In this document: positions 10,325-22,110 of the stretch, one piece after another | Numbering within the stretch: position 1 is the first letter of the stretch | Layout: every line of letters starts with the position of its first letter | Translations under genes and position numbers: made by a program | NCBI GenBank assembly: GCA_015179125.1 | Contig: WHVA01000516.1 | Span: 1 to 64,000, forward strand | Length of the DNA stretch: 64,000 nt | From: Gautieria morchelliformis | Lineage: Eukaryota > Basidiomycota > Agaricomycetes > Gomphales > Gomphaceae | Reading direction: 5' to 3' | Notes under the pieces: generated by a model | Told to the model about the DNA's origin: nothing | Seen by the model: the letters and a program-made list of their open reading frames with translations, nothing else | The model's database searches: none

Positions 10325-12694
10325 ATGCCGCCGAGTACAGACCCCCCCCCCCCCCCATCCGCCACGTCACAACCCAGAACGCGAACCAGCAGCCAGCAGG
10401 CGAACACCAGGACCAGATCAGACCTCCTGGCAGAGCCTGGAGCAAGCATTCGTGGCAGAGACCAGACCAGACACTTCCTAGATCGAAACGGCTTCATAGC
10501 GAAGGATGACGCGGCGACAATAGAGCAGCTGAGTTACATACTACTATCCCTAGCTCACAGTACGTCGGGAAAACCGCTGCAGGAGGGGATTAGATCAGTC
10601 GCTATCCTCATGTTGGAAGAGGCGACAAAGAGTGCCAGCAGCGCCGTTCTGCAACACATCGAAAACCAGCTGGACCTGGCTTTCAACAAAATAGACGCGG
10701 CGCTGGAAGTAGTCAAAAGCACGACGGAGGTAGCTAAAGCCACTGCGGAGGAAGCCCACCAGCAGGTGGAGGACTCGTATAGCAGACAGGTACGCACGGG
10801 AGAGGAAACGGGAGGAGACGCAGTAGCCACCACATACGCAGCAGCGCTCAAGGGCAACGTACCATTCTCCCACCCAAACAACCTAGCGAAAGCCAAGGCC
10901 AAGGAGAGGCAGGTACTAGTAGACAGAGACCCGGAAGCGGCACGCAACACCCTAAGCGAGCTCACAGAACAAGAACTGGTGGCTAAGGCAAATGAAGCGA
11001 TCGCGCAGATTGAAGAACCGCGCAGCGAGTCTGAGATCCAGTTCTTGGGAGCCAAAAAACTGACCAACGGCGGCATCGTCTTCGAACTAAACGATGTAGC
11101 GGCGGCCAGGTGGATACAAGCCCACAGGAAGACGTTCCTGGAAAAATTCAGCGGAACCGCTATAATCAAGGACAGAGCAGTATCGGTCATGGTCGAATAT
11201 GTGCCGATCAGCCACTCACCAGAAGCGTTAGCAGAAATCAAAAGGATCGAACGGGACTCGAGACTCCCACCTGACACCCTGATATCCACTCGATGGATAA
11301 AGCCAATCCAACGCTGAACAGAGGGCCAGAGAACAGCACACGTGATTGCCAAGTTCACAACGGTCGAAGCCGCGAACCAAAGCATCAGAGAGGGACTCAT
11401 AATTGCAGGCAAAAGAGCGTGGGCCAGGAGAATGAAGCGTGAGCCACGAAGATGCCTCAAATGTCAAAAGCACAACGCCCGACACATAGCCGCAGAGTGC
11501 AATGAGCCAAACAGATGCGGCACATGCGCGAAAGACCACAGAACAGCAGACTGCGAGGAGACCGACCCCGACCGATTCAGATGCGTAAACTGTAACGCAA
11601 CCGGGAACGCCTCCTGGGACAGGACATGCCCAAGCTTCGCGGCAGCCTGCGCCGCGGTAGAAAGGGCAGATCCCGAGCACACCTACAAGTATTTCCCCAG
11701 CGACGACCCATGGACATGGGAGCAGCAGGGACGCGCGGGAGATGTGACAGACGCGAGCGAAATGCTTGCAAGATTGAGTGCCAGAAACAATACATATCCA
11801 CACTTTGCTAACAAGAGACCACTCGACAGAGAAAACAGAGACAACTACCAGGACACGCACCGAGGAGGCAACCCGCCGCTAGGACACAACGACCAAGTGT
11901 TACGTATCGAGATTTCCACTAAGTCGGAACTGGAAAGGACAGCGGCTTCAACTTATAGGTTGCGCCCCCAATGAACTATCGTCCTAGGTATTTCGGAAAT
12001 GAGCCGGAAGTCGGAAAGTACTGGACCAGAGGTTTGGTCGGAACTTGAGTCGGAACTGAGGCGGAAAGCGGAAGACGGAGAGACTGAGATCGAGCTAGAC
12101 TCGCTGTGCTAAGAACAGGAGATGGAGCGAAGGAAATCAAGTATCGAAGGTGATTATCTGATTGCAGAATAACAGACATACATGAGGGGGTTTTTATACA
12201 AAGCGCAGAGCAACAAGTAATGGTGTTGTACTAAGCAAATTCCGGAGGAAGCGGAAGTCGAGTACAATGTGTGGGAACTAACTAATTGGGAACAATGGGA
12301 CTACAAGGGGGGTTCAGGGTAAGGTAGAACAATGGCAAAGAACAAGGGGTCGGGAAAACATATCTGACAACGAACTACAAGGGTGACCGGATATATGGTT
12401 TTGATGGATGGCGAGGTGGGTCCGGTGGGTCCGAGTAATAGAGTCGAAAGAACAAGGGAAATGTACAAGGGGCGGAATGTCGGAAATGTCGGAGGGGCGG
12501 AACGTGTGGCGGAACTATTGGAGAGGCGGAATGTATGGCGGAACTGAGGGTCGGAAATCGGAAATGAACGGTCGTAACACCAAGGATGGACAAACATACC
12601 GCCAAGACAGACGAGACTCGACGAATACAACATCAATGGCAACCAGAACACACGTCACCAGAGAGCAGACCATGATGACCTACACCACCAATGA
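10325..12694 (+). pseudogene. LINE ORF1, Gag-like with zinc knuckles, split by a solo LTR
   Basis: Starts at the ATG before a run of 15 C (about 10342-10356). The Pro/Thr-rich N-terminus is followed by an Ala/Glu-rich stretch that could form a coiled coil (about residues 60-150). After an in-frame TGA at 11315-11317 the frame continues into three cysteine knuckles: CLKCQ...AEC, CGTC...ADC and CVNC...TCP. These are expected to bind the element RNA. The LTR at 11972-12579 interrupts the frame; with it removed the frame continues and ends at TGA 12692-12694. That stop overlaps the ORF2 start as ATGA. Confidence 0.82.
11972..12579 (-). mobile_element. Solo gypsy-type LTR in LINE ORF1, TSD CCAA
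   Basis: 608 bp, TG...CA ends, flanked by CCAA at 11968-11971 and 12580-12583. Read on the minus strand it starts TGTTACGACC and has TATAAAAA about two thirds of the way along, so minus is the likely orientation. It is packed with CGGAA on the plus strand (TTCCG on its own sense strand), especially near both ends. No internal coding region remains, so LTR-LTR recombination removed the body of the element. Confidence 0.82.
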
Positions 12695-15600
12695 GTAACG
12701 ACCGATACAACACGAGACACCTAAAGATCAGACAACAGAACACCAATAAATCACTCACTGCAGTCTCGGACCTCCTAGCTAAGTGCACACCCAAACAATT
12801 CGATATACTAGCAATACAAGAACCATACATTGATTTCCTTGGCAATGCCAGGGCCACGCCACATTGGTATTCAGTCTATCCGAAAACACACTATAGAGGT
12901 AAGGGGGAGACGACGAGGTCCATGATCCTTGTCAGCAAGAAGATAATCACCAACGCCTGGGAGGAAGTAGACGTGGGAACGCCCGATATAACCGCGATAA
13001 AACTGAAAACCACGACGGGTGACGTACTCATATATAATCTATACTGCGATTGTACACACTCTAACGGCATCCGAGATATACAGAAACACGTGAGAGAGAG
13101 GGAAAGGGCCGGACAAGAGCAGGAGGAGTGAATCATAGGCACCATATGGGTTGGAGACTTTAACAGACACCATCCCTTGTGGGGCTGAAGAGCGAAACTC
13201 CCACCTCTTCACCCGCTCCAACCTTGACGTGGCACAGACACTGCTGGGCGTGATCACCGAACTCAACTTGCAGATGGCCCTGCCGGAAAATGTACCCATG
13301 CTCAAGGCAATGTCGATGGGCAACCTCACCTGGACAGACAACGTCTTTATGTCCGCCGAACTATTAGATATACTAGTCAGCTGCAAAACCAAGCCAGAGG
13401 ACCAGCCAGCGAAGAGTGACCACTTCCCAATCGACACGACCATCGACCTCTCCATGCACACCAGCTCACACTCGCCGAAGGCAAACTTCCGCCAGGTCGA
13501 TTGGAAGACCTTCAGAAAGGAACTCGAACAGCGGATCCAAGCCGCCATCAGCGACCCAGTACCAATCAACACAGACCAATTCACCACACACCTCTCAGCA
13601 CTGACAAACACCATGACAGACACAGTGAAAGAGGTGGTCCCCATCAGCAAGCCCTCACCATACATGAAGAGATGGTGGTCTCTGGAGTTAACACAGATCA
13701 GGGTGGAAACTAGGAAGCTGGGAAGAAGAGCATACGCAAGGTGCAGCGATCCAGCAGACGATGCACACGAGAGTTACAAGAGGGCTAGGAACGACTATGC
13801 AAGCGCAATCGAGAAATCAAAGCGGGATCACTGGAATGATTTTCTGGATGGCTCACAAGTACGCGACAGCCGAAGCGTCAGATGGCGGGAGCGCAAGGAT
13901 CCCCACACTGCAAAGTACTCGACAGGATGGCTCGACATGGCTAGCTGACACAAACGAGACAAAAGCGGATGTACTGTTCGAGACTTTCTTCCCACAGATA
14001 AGCACAAACAGCGGGACCACCCAAGCAAACCACACGTACCCCGAACCAGCATTCGACTTCCAACCGATAAGCGACGAGCAGATAAGAAGAGCGGTTGATA
14101 AACTGAACCCCTTCAAAGTTGCCGGGGCAAACGGTATCCCAAACATCGTGCTAAAACAAACCATTGACGTGCTACTCCCATATATAGGACCCTTATTTAG
14201 AGCGACCTTCAGCCTCGAGACATACCCGGCCGAATGGAGAGACTCTATTACAAGGGTCCTGCGCAAACCGAGGAAGACCGACTACATGATACCTGGAGCA
14301 TACCAACCCATCGCGCTGCTAGACACACTAGGGAAAGTCCTCTCAGCTTGCGTTGCCGAAGACCTAGTGAAAATGGCGGAGAAGCATTTCCTGTTGCCAG
14401 ATAACCACTACGGGTGCAGACCGGGATGCGCAACAACCGATGCTCTGCACTATGTAGTGGGAGCCGCTAAGGAAGCATGGCGGCGGGGCAAAGTGCTGGG
14501 GGTGCTGTACTTGGACATCAAGGGAGCATTCCCCAGCATAGTGCTCGACCGATTGATCCATAACATGCGTTGAAGAGGAATACCAGCTGAGTACACCAGA
14601 TGGATTCGCAGAAAAGTGGAAGGAAGGGTCACCATGCTGAGTTTTGATGATTACGCTACAGAGCCAAGGCGGATAGCGCGGGCATGGACCAAGGGTGCCC
14701 CCTCTCGGCCATAGCCTACCAGTTCTACAACAGTGACCTCATAGAGGTCGTACAGCGCGAGAGAGGTTCGGCCTAATGGGACTTACCAGGCGACGGGAAA
14801 AAGACCCCACAAGACCCAGAAAGACCAGACCAGCACCGAGACCCTCCATCAGAATAGGCCAGCATGTCGTCAAACCCACAGAGACACACAAGTTCCTCGG
14901 TGTCGTCATGGATCAAGAGCTGCGATTCAAACAACAGGTGCACCACGCGCTCAAAAAAGGCGACGCGTATATCAACCAGTACAAGAGAATGACAAAGCAG
15001 ACGAGAGGGGCTACAGCTAAGCACATGCGAAAATACTACTTAGCGGTTGCAATCCCTCGAATGCTGTATGCGGCTGACGTCTTCCTTATCCCAGAACCTG
15101 AACGCACCAAGGGGACCAAGGGTCATATCAACAAGTTAGCACGAGTCCAATGGCAAGCGGCACTCACCATAACAGGAGCCTTGAGGACAACAGCTACCGA
15201 CACCCTCGACGCACATGCCAACCTACTGCTGTTCCCACTGCTAGTCACCAAAATGATCCACAGAGCAGCGATACGGCTGGCCTGCCTACCTGACACCCAT
15301 CCACTCGCAACGAGAGTCCGCAAAGCAGCCGAATGATACGTCAAGAGGCACAGGACACCCCTCCACGAGATCCTACAGGCCACTGGAATTCAGCCTCACA
15401 GAATGGAAAAAATACACACCGTTGTTTATGGCCCCAAATGGTCCCCGGCGTTCAAGACCCGAATTGCGTGCAACAAAGATCAGGCGATCGAGGAGATAGG
15501 AACGGAGTCAGCAGATGTCGTGATATACTCAGATGGCTCGAGCATAGAGGGTGGAGTAGGAGCGGCGGCGGTACTGTACAGAGGAGGGAGAGAGATCACA

Positions 15601-16463
15601 GCAGTCCGACTGTACATGGGAACGGACCAGGAGCACACGGTCTTCGAGGCCGAGCTAGTGGGAGCTGCAATGGGCGCCAAGCTACTCAACACCGAAAGGG
15701 GACGAAAATACGTCATCGCTACAGACAATCAGGCGGCAATCCTCACCACTAGAAAAGAGAAATCGACCCCAGGACAGTACCTAATCAATGCCCTTCACAG
15801 ACAGATCGAAGGAGTCGCACAGCAGCAACCAGGAACGACCATAGTGATGAGGTGGGTACCGGGGCACGAGGGCGTGGAAGGCAACGAGCGAGCGGACGAG
15901 GAGGCAAAGAGAGCCGCGAGAGGAGAATCTAGCGAGGAGAGGTTCATCCCAATCGAATGTAGGGGAGTGCTGCCTGTCAGCAAGACGGTCGAGATCCAGC
16001 GACACCAGAAGGAGATCAAACAGAGAGCCAGAGAAATCTTCGCTAAGTCCCCACGCGCTCGAACCTCACATGAGATTGACCCGTCCATGCCATCCGTAAC
16101 GTTCGCCAAGCTCACCAAAGACATGCTGCGGCGGCATGCCAGCCAGCTAGTGCAATTGAGAACGGGACACATCGGACTCAACAAGCACCTGCATAAGATC
16201 GGCAAAGCGACCTCACCGACATGTCTGGCCTGTAGGAGAGCGAACGAAACAGTACACCATTATTTATTCAGGTGCCCGGCGTACAATACACAGAGAAGAG
16301 AGATGGAGAAAGGATTGCGCAGGGGAGCGGCATTGATAAAACAGTCCTCGGGAAGCCCAAAGCGATGAAACATTTGTTTAAGTACATCCACGACACACAA
16401 CGATTCGAGGTGCCCTACAGAGACATGATACTCCCAGAGAGGCAGGAAGATGAGAGGAAGTGA
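12691..16463 (+). pseudogene. LINE ORF2: endonuclease, RT, RNase H and CCHC finger, degenerate
   Basis: The APE-type endonuclease starts MSNDRYNTRH and shows DILAIQEPYID, then GDFNRHHPLWG (about 13150-13185), NLTWTDNVF and SDHFPI. A TGA at 13129-13131 and a frameshift near 13180 break it. RT follows (RRAVDKLNPFKVAGANGIPN, YQPIALLDTLGKVLSACV, YLDIKGAFPSI). After GMDQGCPLSAIAYQFYN the sequence jumps at about 14772 to GLTRRREKDP, so the whole YVDD segment is deleted. RNase H lies at about 15515-15930 (Asp in YSDGSS, Glu in FEAEL, Asp in TDNQAA, Asp in ERADEEAKR), then CLAC...H...RCP. The C-terminus KTVLGKPKAMKHLF is in a shifted frame. Other stops lie at 14571 and 15334. Confidence 0.87.
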
Positions 16464-16661
16464 GGAGGAAGCGGCACGACAACACGTTGCATCTCGCGCA
16501 ACAACCACCTCGCCCGCACCGGCATGGACACACTCAGGGTCTAACCCAATGAGCAGAAGCAGAGATAGAGGGCGAAAGGAGAGGAGGAACCAGAATTAGA
16601 CCAAGCCTATGTATTGACCATCTAACATAGGGCAATGCCCCAATAGACGTAAAATTGGATA

Positions 16662-16696
<35 letters not shown>

Positions 16697-16702
16697 ATCA
16701 CA

Positions 16703-17737
16703 GGGTGCACCACTTGAAATGCACTGGCAGGGTGAGTCTGAGTGGGACAGCGATGATCTATGATATATCTGAGGCGTGGTGAGTCGATACCCGGCAACAT
16801 TCACGCATCTTTACCAGAAATATGCATAGATGACAGGGTGAGAAATGACTCATTGTATTGGATACATATGGCAAGGAAGCTAGCCTTCTTTGCCCGTACC
16901 CAACTTAATCGTTACTGTAATTGAAATCCATGCGTACTATGAGTACACGCCCCAAGCCTTACTGTAATCGCATATTTCAAGGGTTTATCCAGTTACAGAA
17001 GCGAATGACGAACTAAAGATAATTGTAAATTCCCAGTGGCAGCGAAAGACACACTAGATAGGTATACACTACCTCAGAACCCGTTCGGCGCCGGCATTGC
17101 ATTTTCGAGTTTTCATTTCAGCCGAACGCACCGCTTGAGCAAATGTGATAACAATCTGAGTCCAGTGTGATCACGTGAGCAGCGCGCCTCATTACAGCTG
17201 TTTCGGGTACATAGGGCGGAGTCTGAAATACATGCCACCCAGTGCCGCTCGAAAAGATCAAGCTGTATCTCCACAGCAATTGATGATTAAGGGCTGGTAC
17301 TTTGTATATATTCTGTACTATGTAGTAGCTACCCTCTGATATACAAAACCTGGCTTATTCTGAGTTATTGAATATTTGGATAATTTCACTTATATGCATC
17401 ATTATGCACTCAAATTCTTTCAGTAAGGTCTGTAACTTTCTCAGATTATAGTAATATACATGTATAAATGTTGGAAATAGAAAACAATGATGTAATCTCC
17501 AGGTTATGGAAGGGGGGAGGGGTGCATGTCTGTTTGCCTTCTCCCAGCCTTTTTAGCCTTCTACATAGCCAAAGCCTCAGGTTTAAGGACTTAAATATAA
17601 TATAACCTCTATATATACTCTAATTACAATGATGTGACACTATATTTCTTCATCTGCAAGTCTTGCCGGCATGATGTCATGACATCATGCGTGACCACGT
17701 CACGTGACAGGCGTTACATGTTGTACTTGTGCCATCG
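16703..17737. other. Non-coding stretch upstream of the Tc1-type transposase
   Basis: No gene was recognised. 17009-17070 (AAAGATAATTGTAAA, then GGCAGCGAAAGACACACTAGA) resembles two pieces of 24350-24455, a low-copy dispersed repeat. A 16-bp palindrome TGATGTCATGACATCA lies near 17674 and recurs near 49114. No inverted repeat matching the far side of the transposase was found by eye. Confidence 0.4.
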
Positions 17738-18946
17738 ATGGCTAGATACATCCCAGAACACCTACGACAACGACAAACGTACTCAGAGGATCTACAAAAA
17801 CGTGTTATATATCAGAGGTATACACGCGAAAAGAAGATTGCTGATATCACAGTGGATCTCAACACGTCACAACACGTCGTCGAACGCGTTCTGCAACTAT
17901 GGCGCACTACCGGTGAGGTTATGCCACCGGAACCCGGCAAGAAGGGTAAAAGGAGAAAAATCATGGATCCTGAGGAAATGCAGGTAAGCAAGCAGCGAAC
18001 CTTGATGATACCGGATTACGCTGACTCTTATCTGGTTTCTCTCCTAGTTCCTAATTCGGCTTGTAGAACACTTCCCGGACCTCTACCTCAACGAAATACA
18101 GGGTGTCATGCAGCATCTATATGGAATAACTGTTGGAGTTAGCACTCTCTGGGACACAATGACACAACTCGGGCTCACATGGAAACGAGTATGTCCTTTG
18201 GTTCTTCAACTTATTTACTCCCTCGTTAGTTGTTAAAGGTTGCTGCGGAGCGAAATGAAGACCTCCGACAGGTTTTCCGTTTCCGAATTGGTCACGGAAG
18301 CCCCAGCCGTCTTGTATTCATTGATGAGAGCCGGATCGATTGCCACACCACATATCGCTTGAACGGATGGGCGCAGAAAGGGAAAAGACCAAGATCAAAG
18401 GCTAGGTTTGTGCTGGGTATGTCTCCTTCCATGTCTTACTTTCCTCTAATATTTACATCAGTGTAGGTACTCCCTTCTACCCACCCTCTGTGATGAGGGG
18501 ATAATTTATGCCGATGTCCGCAAGGGATCATATGATGCTGACACCTTCCTGACATTCATCACGAACCTCATGCCATATCTGAACCCATGGCCCCAGCCGC
18601 ACAGTGTCTTGGTGATGGACAACTGCGCCATTCACCATGGTCCTGAGGTTGCCGCAATTTGCCAAAAACAGTAAGCAATCCTAACAAATTTCCCAAGTAT
18701 TCTCAAAAATATCTGTTATACAGTGGTGTGCGCCTCTACTACTTACCGCCATACTCCCCCGACATGAACCCGATTGAGGAGGCCTTTTCTTACCTGAAGG
18801 CATACCTTCGCCGCCATGGCGCAGAATTTCGGCAAGCGGTAGATGGCAAAGATGAGATGGCTATTTTGTTATTCCTTCACACTGCTATGTCTTCAATATC
18901 AGCTGAACACTGTAAAGGTTGGATGACACATTCAAGGTACTTGTAA
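17738..18946 (+). CDS. Tc1/mariner-type (DD34E) transposase, five exons
   Basis: Start MARYIPEHLRQRQTYSEDL at 17738. Introns: 17984-18047 (GTAAGC...CCTAG); 18189-18229 or 18238 (GTATGT...); about 18410-18470 (ends GTGTAG, exact donor uncertain); 18671-18723 (GTAAGC...ACAG). The N-terminus is a helix-turn-helix of Tc1 type (RYTREKKIADITVDLNTSQHVV...VLQLWRTTGEV). The catalytic triad is visible: Asp in FIDESRID, Asp in VMDNCAIHHG and Glu in DMNPIEEAF, with 34 residues between the last two. No stop interrupts the spliced frame apart from uncertainty at intron 3. No terminal inverted repeats were recognised, so it may be an immobile or host-retained copy. Confidence 0.78.
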
Positions 18947-19068
18947 ATGTACACATCTGTCCTATCCCTGTACCAGCAGCTAGTGTCAACACCAGTATAC
19001 CAATCAGTTTGGTCAAATATTATGACTATGCTATTCCTACAGCTCTGCACTTTGTGGGTGATGTGAGT

Positions 19069-19287
19069 GATGCAGGGGAAATAATGGAAGCCATGAATGA
19101 AGTGGAAGTGCAGGGATGTGGGTGATGCAGGGGAAATCATAGAAGCCATGAATGAAGTGGAAGTGCAGAGTGCGGGTGATGCAGGGGAAATAATAGAAGC
19201 CATGAATGAAGTAGAAGTGCAGAGATGCAGGTGATGCGGGGGAAATAATAGAAGGCATGAATGAAGCAGAAGTGCAGAGATGCGGGT
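19069..19287. repeat. 55-bp minisatellite, four units
   Basis: Four head-to-tail units of 54-55 bp starting at 19069, 19124, 19178 and 19233. Each contains GATGCAGGGGAAAT, GCCATGAATGAAG (GGCATGAATGAAG in the last unit) and AAGTGCAG. Units differ by a few substitutions. Long open frames through this array are by-products of the repeat. Confidence 0.85.
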
Positions 19288-19849
19288 GATGCGGGTGATG
19301 CGGGTGATGCGGGTGATGCGGGTGATGTGGGTGATGCGGGTTGATGCATGTGATGTGGGTTGATACGGGTGATGCGGGTTGATGCGGGTGATGCGGGTTG
19401 ATGCGGGTGATGCGGGTGATGTGGGTGACGCGGGTGATGCTGGTGGTGCAGGGGAAATAAAAGCTTCTGTCACCTGCATCTGCATCACCATTCAAAGAAA
19501 ATTCACAGCAACTTGACAGAGGATAACATGCTCCCTGGCAACACATGTCAACTTCACCTGCCACAGAAGTCTCTACATTATCCAAAGACCCACAGCTGCT
19601 ACTGAGGCACATCCTCATGCCCAGACCATGACAGTTGGTGCATGGATTGATGCTGATTCTCATGCCAAAACCAACACCATGAACTGCACCCTTCCTTGAA
19701 CACATGGCATGCAGTGATGCGGGTGACAGAAGCTTTTATTTCCCCTGCACCACCCACATCACCCACATCTCTGCACTTCCACTATCACCCGCATCACCCG
19801 CATCACCCGCATCACCCGCATCACCCGCATCACCCGCATCACCTGTGTC
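19288..19849. repeat. Foldback repeat with 9-bp GATGCGGGT minisatellite arms
   Basis: 19288-19446 is a (GATGCGGGT)n array with drift. It is followed by GCAGGGGAAATAAAAGCTTC. The same sequence returns in inverse orientation at 19714-19849: GAAGCTTTTATTTCCCCTGC, then repeated ATCACCCGC. The two arms flank about 240 bp of unique sequence, forming an inverted repeat that could fold into a large hairpin. Confidence 0.8.
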
Positions 19850-20142
19850 ATGATTCGTTTATTCTGCGAATCATCCCTCAGCACAAGGCGAATGACTTCC
19901 CGAACCAGCAAACGACTTCCTGAACCAGTGAATATCTTGCCAAAATATTCATTGCCATACTGCTTTCGCATTCGCTACTCGCATCATTCCTGCCAGCACG
20001 CCAGACCCACATGCTCAGGATGCATTCGGATAGTGTCAGTTGCAGCCTCCATGCAGGTTGGACTCAATGGGACTCGCACCACTGCAGCGCAGGACAAATT
20101 AGCTTCGCTGAAGTTTTCACTACACAGTTGTCATAACACATT

Positions 20143-20600
20143 CATTTCTTGTATCAAGCTATCCCTGTTTTCCCTTTCACCACTCTTCCATGTTCGCTCG
20201 GCTTCGCTCCATTCAATCCTTGCTCCATTCACTATTCGCCACATTCGCCAAATGACCATTCGCTACTCGCATCATTTGCCAGTAGCCATGCCATCAAACA
20301 CGATCGACATCCTTTACCTGGATTGATGGTTCACCACTGGTCCTATCATGAATTGCAAGGAGGTGCAGGCTGTCATGACTTGTTTATTTCTTGTACCCAG
20401 CTATCCCTGTGTTCCCTTTCACCACTCTTCCATGTTTGCTCATCTTCGCTCCATTCTCCATTCGCTATTCGCCACATTCACCATATGACCATTCGCTACT
20501 CGTATCATTCGCCAGCAGGCACGCCATCAAACACGATCAACATCCTTTACCCGGATTGATGGTTCATCATTGGTCCCATCATCTTCTCAACTCAACCCCC
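20143..20600 (+). repeat. Dispersed repeat R2, two direct copies
   Basis: About 190 bp occurs at 20143-20332 and again at 20386-20570, with similar intervening sequence. Shared landmarks: CCCTTTCACCACTCTTCCATG, ATTCGCCACATTC, CCATCAAACACGATC and GGATTGATGGTTCA. A related copy lies in inverse orientation at about 51500-51790, including CCAAAAGGGGGTTGAG, the inverse of 20592-20607. No coding function recognised. 19850-20142 contains further related scraps. Confidence 0.65.
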
Positions 20601-20607
20601 TTTGGGT

Positions 20608-22110
20608 GTTCCTATGGCCAGAATGCATTCGTGGGGCATCCTACCCGTAGGTCATGTGGGACCAACCCAGCAGACGAAGAGTCCGTGCAGGGTGGTGTAT
20701 ATGCAGGTCCCAAGCCGTGTTTTCATACATAGGGGCCACCATATGAGCATTCAGTATAAGTAGTCTACATTCGCATGTATATTCTCCAGTTTAATTATCA
20801 TATGTCCATCTTGTGAAGACTCGACCTCGCTGTGATCATCGTCTCGAGCCTTCTCCTGTAGTTTTCTATCTTCGACCAGAAGAGGACTTAGGCATCACTG
20901 GTGAGTTCTCATACTTCATCTTCGTTACCTTAGCCTTCGAGTTATTTTCTGTGCTGTCAGTGAAGGGCTCTGAAGGAGTGCCTTCACCGGCGAAAGGATT
21001 ATCGCCACTTAGACAACCTTTCCATGACACCTTGCACGTTACATTGTCAAGTGCCATGGGCTATTTTGCTATGACTGTAGATCAGGGCGAATTCCTTTCG
21101 AGTAACCCTCTTACTTCTTAACCCTTACCTCTTCAGTACTGTTTGCTGGGTGATTCGCTAGATCGCACATGCTATTCGGGCATTCGCCACTAACATGCGA
21201 TATTAACACCCAAAATCCAATCTTGACACGCATCCGAAGATGGCTCAAGATGTGTTGTCGCTGGGAAGGATGGTGCATTTCCGACATCGTCATTCCATGG
21301 ATATGTAGTGTTTGACATACCTCATGCTATGACCTCGCTATGTTGTACTTCGAATTCTATGCATAACTGACCCCGTTCGCGTGTGGAAGTCCCCATCTCG
21401 ACCCCATATTAGGCCGATTTCTAGTGGCAGCTCAACGGATGCCAGAATACACACTAATTCAGGCGGTGCAAGCATCCAAATCAGGACCAGCGTGTGGACG
21501 GGTTCTGGGCTGAAGATCGGCAGTGCTCCAACCGATGTCGTCTGGGTATGGTGGCAGGCGGAAGTGAGTGTTTCGCTCTTTGTCAGCTTGCGACGTGGAC
21601 AACGGGTTTGTGGCAAGCCTGGCTCGTGCATTTCTCCGACGGTCAACATCCTCTGTTTCCGCAGCCCCTACATCTCCACCAAGACCAAAGGCAACCTCAA
21701 ACGGCTCTATCATTTCCAAGGGTGCAACAGCACGTCGACAGTATCCCCACGAGCTGGTCCATCTCCAAATGGACACACCAAGACACCTATCACACCCACT
21801 GTCTCGGGGCCATTGCCTCACTCAAGTCCTATTCCTAGTGCTACCCAAACCTCCCTCCGAGCTTTGACCCCCTTTGCGGTCATGTGTGACCGTTGTCTGT
21901 CCCTGACCTCGGTCCCCTTTTCCCTTTGCAGGTGATTGGGCCTTTCATAAGCGCCCCTTTCCTGCCCTCTGTGTCCATTCTCTGTTCCAGACCTCCCGTT
22001 CCCCTTTCCAGGTAAGTGGCCCCCCCCTTTCTTCTCCAGTGCCGGTTGTTCTTACAACATTCTTTGGCCTTCCTTGCTTTCCCCTGCGTCCTGTTGCTAC
22101 AAATCGAGTA
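20608..22110. other. No gene recognised
   Basis: Open frames here are short or overlap on both strands without recognisable motifs. Sequence around 20720-20880 has TATA-like AT runs and could be an LTR edge, but no second copy was found in the window. Confidence 0.4.

Larger units (their letters stand above)
10233..16694 (+). mobile_element. LINE copy 2, near full length, TSD CCATCACA
   Basis: A two-ORF non-LTR retrotransposon: 5' UTR of about 90 bp, ORF1 (10325-12694, split by a solo LTR), ORF2 (12691-16463), 3' UTR, and poly(A) at 16663-16694. CCATCACA occurs at 10225-10232 and 16695-16702 and is taken as the target-site duplication. The 3' UTR ends with ACATAGGGCAATGCCCCAATAGA. It is related to LINE copies 1 and 3. 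Stops, frameshifts and a deletion in ORF2 make it inactive. Confidence 0.85.

Noticed and set aside
17600..19030. TIRs for the Tc1-type transposase
   Set aside because: Comparison of both flanks by eye gave no inverted match longer than expected by chance, and the CAGTG-like start near 18721 lies inside an exon.
19037..19705. 222-codon minus-strand frame rich in HHP and ITR repeats
   Set aside because: It is simply a translation of the GATGCGGGT minisatellite and its 55-bp neighbour.
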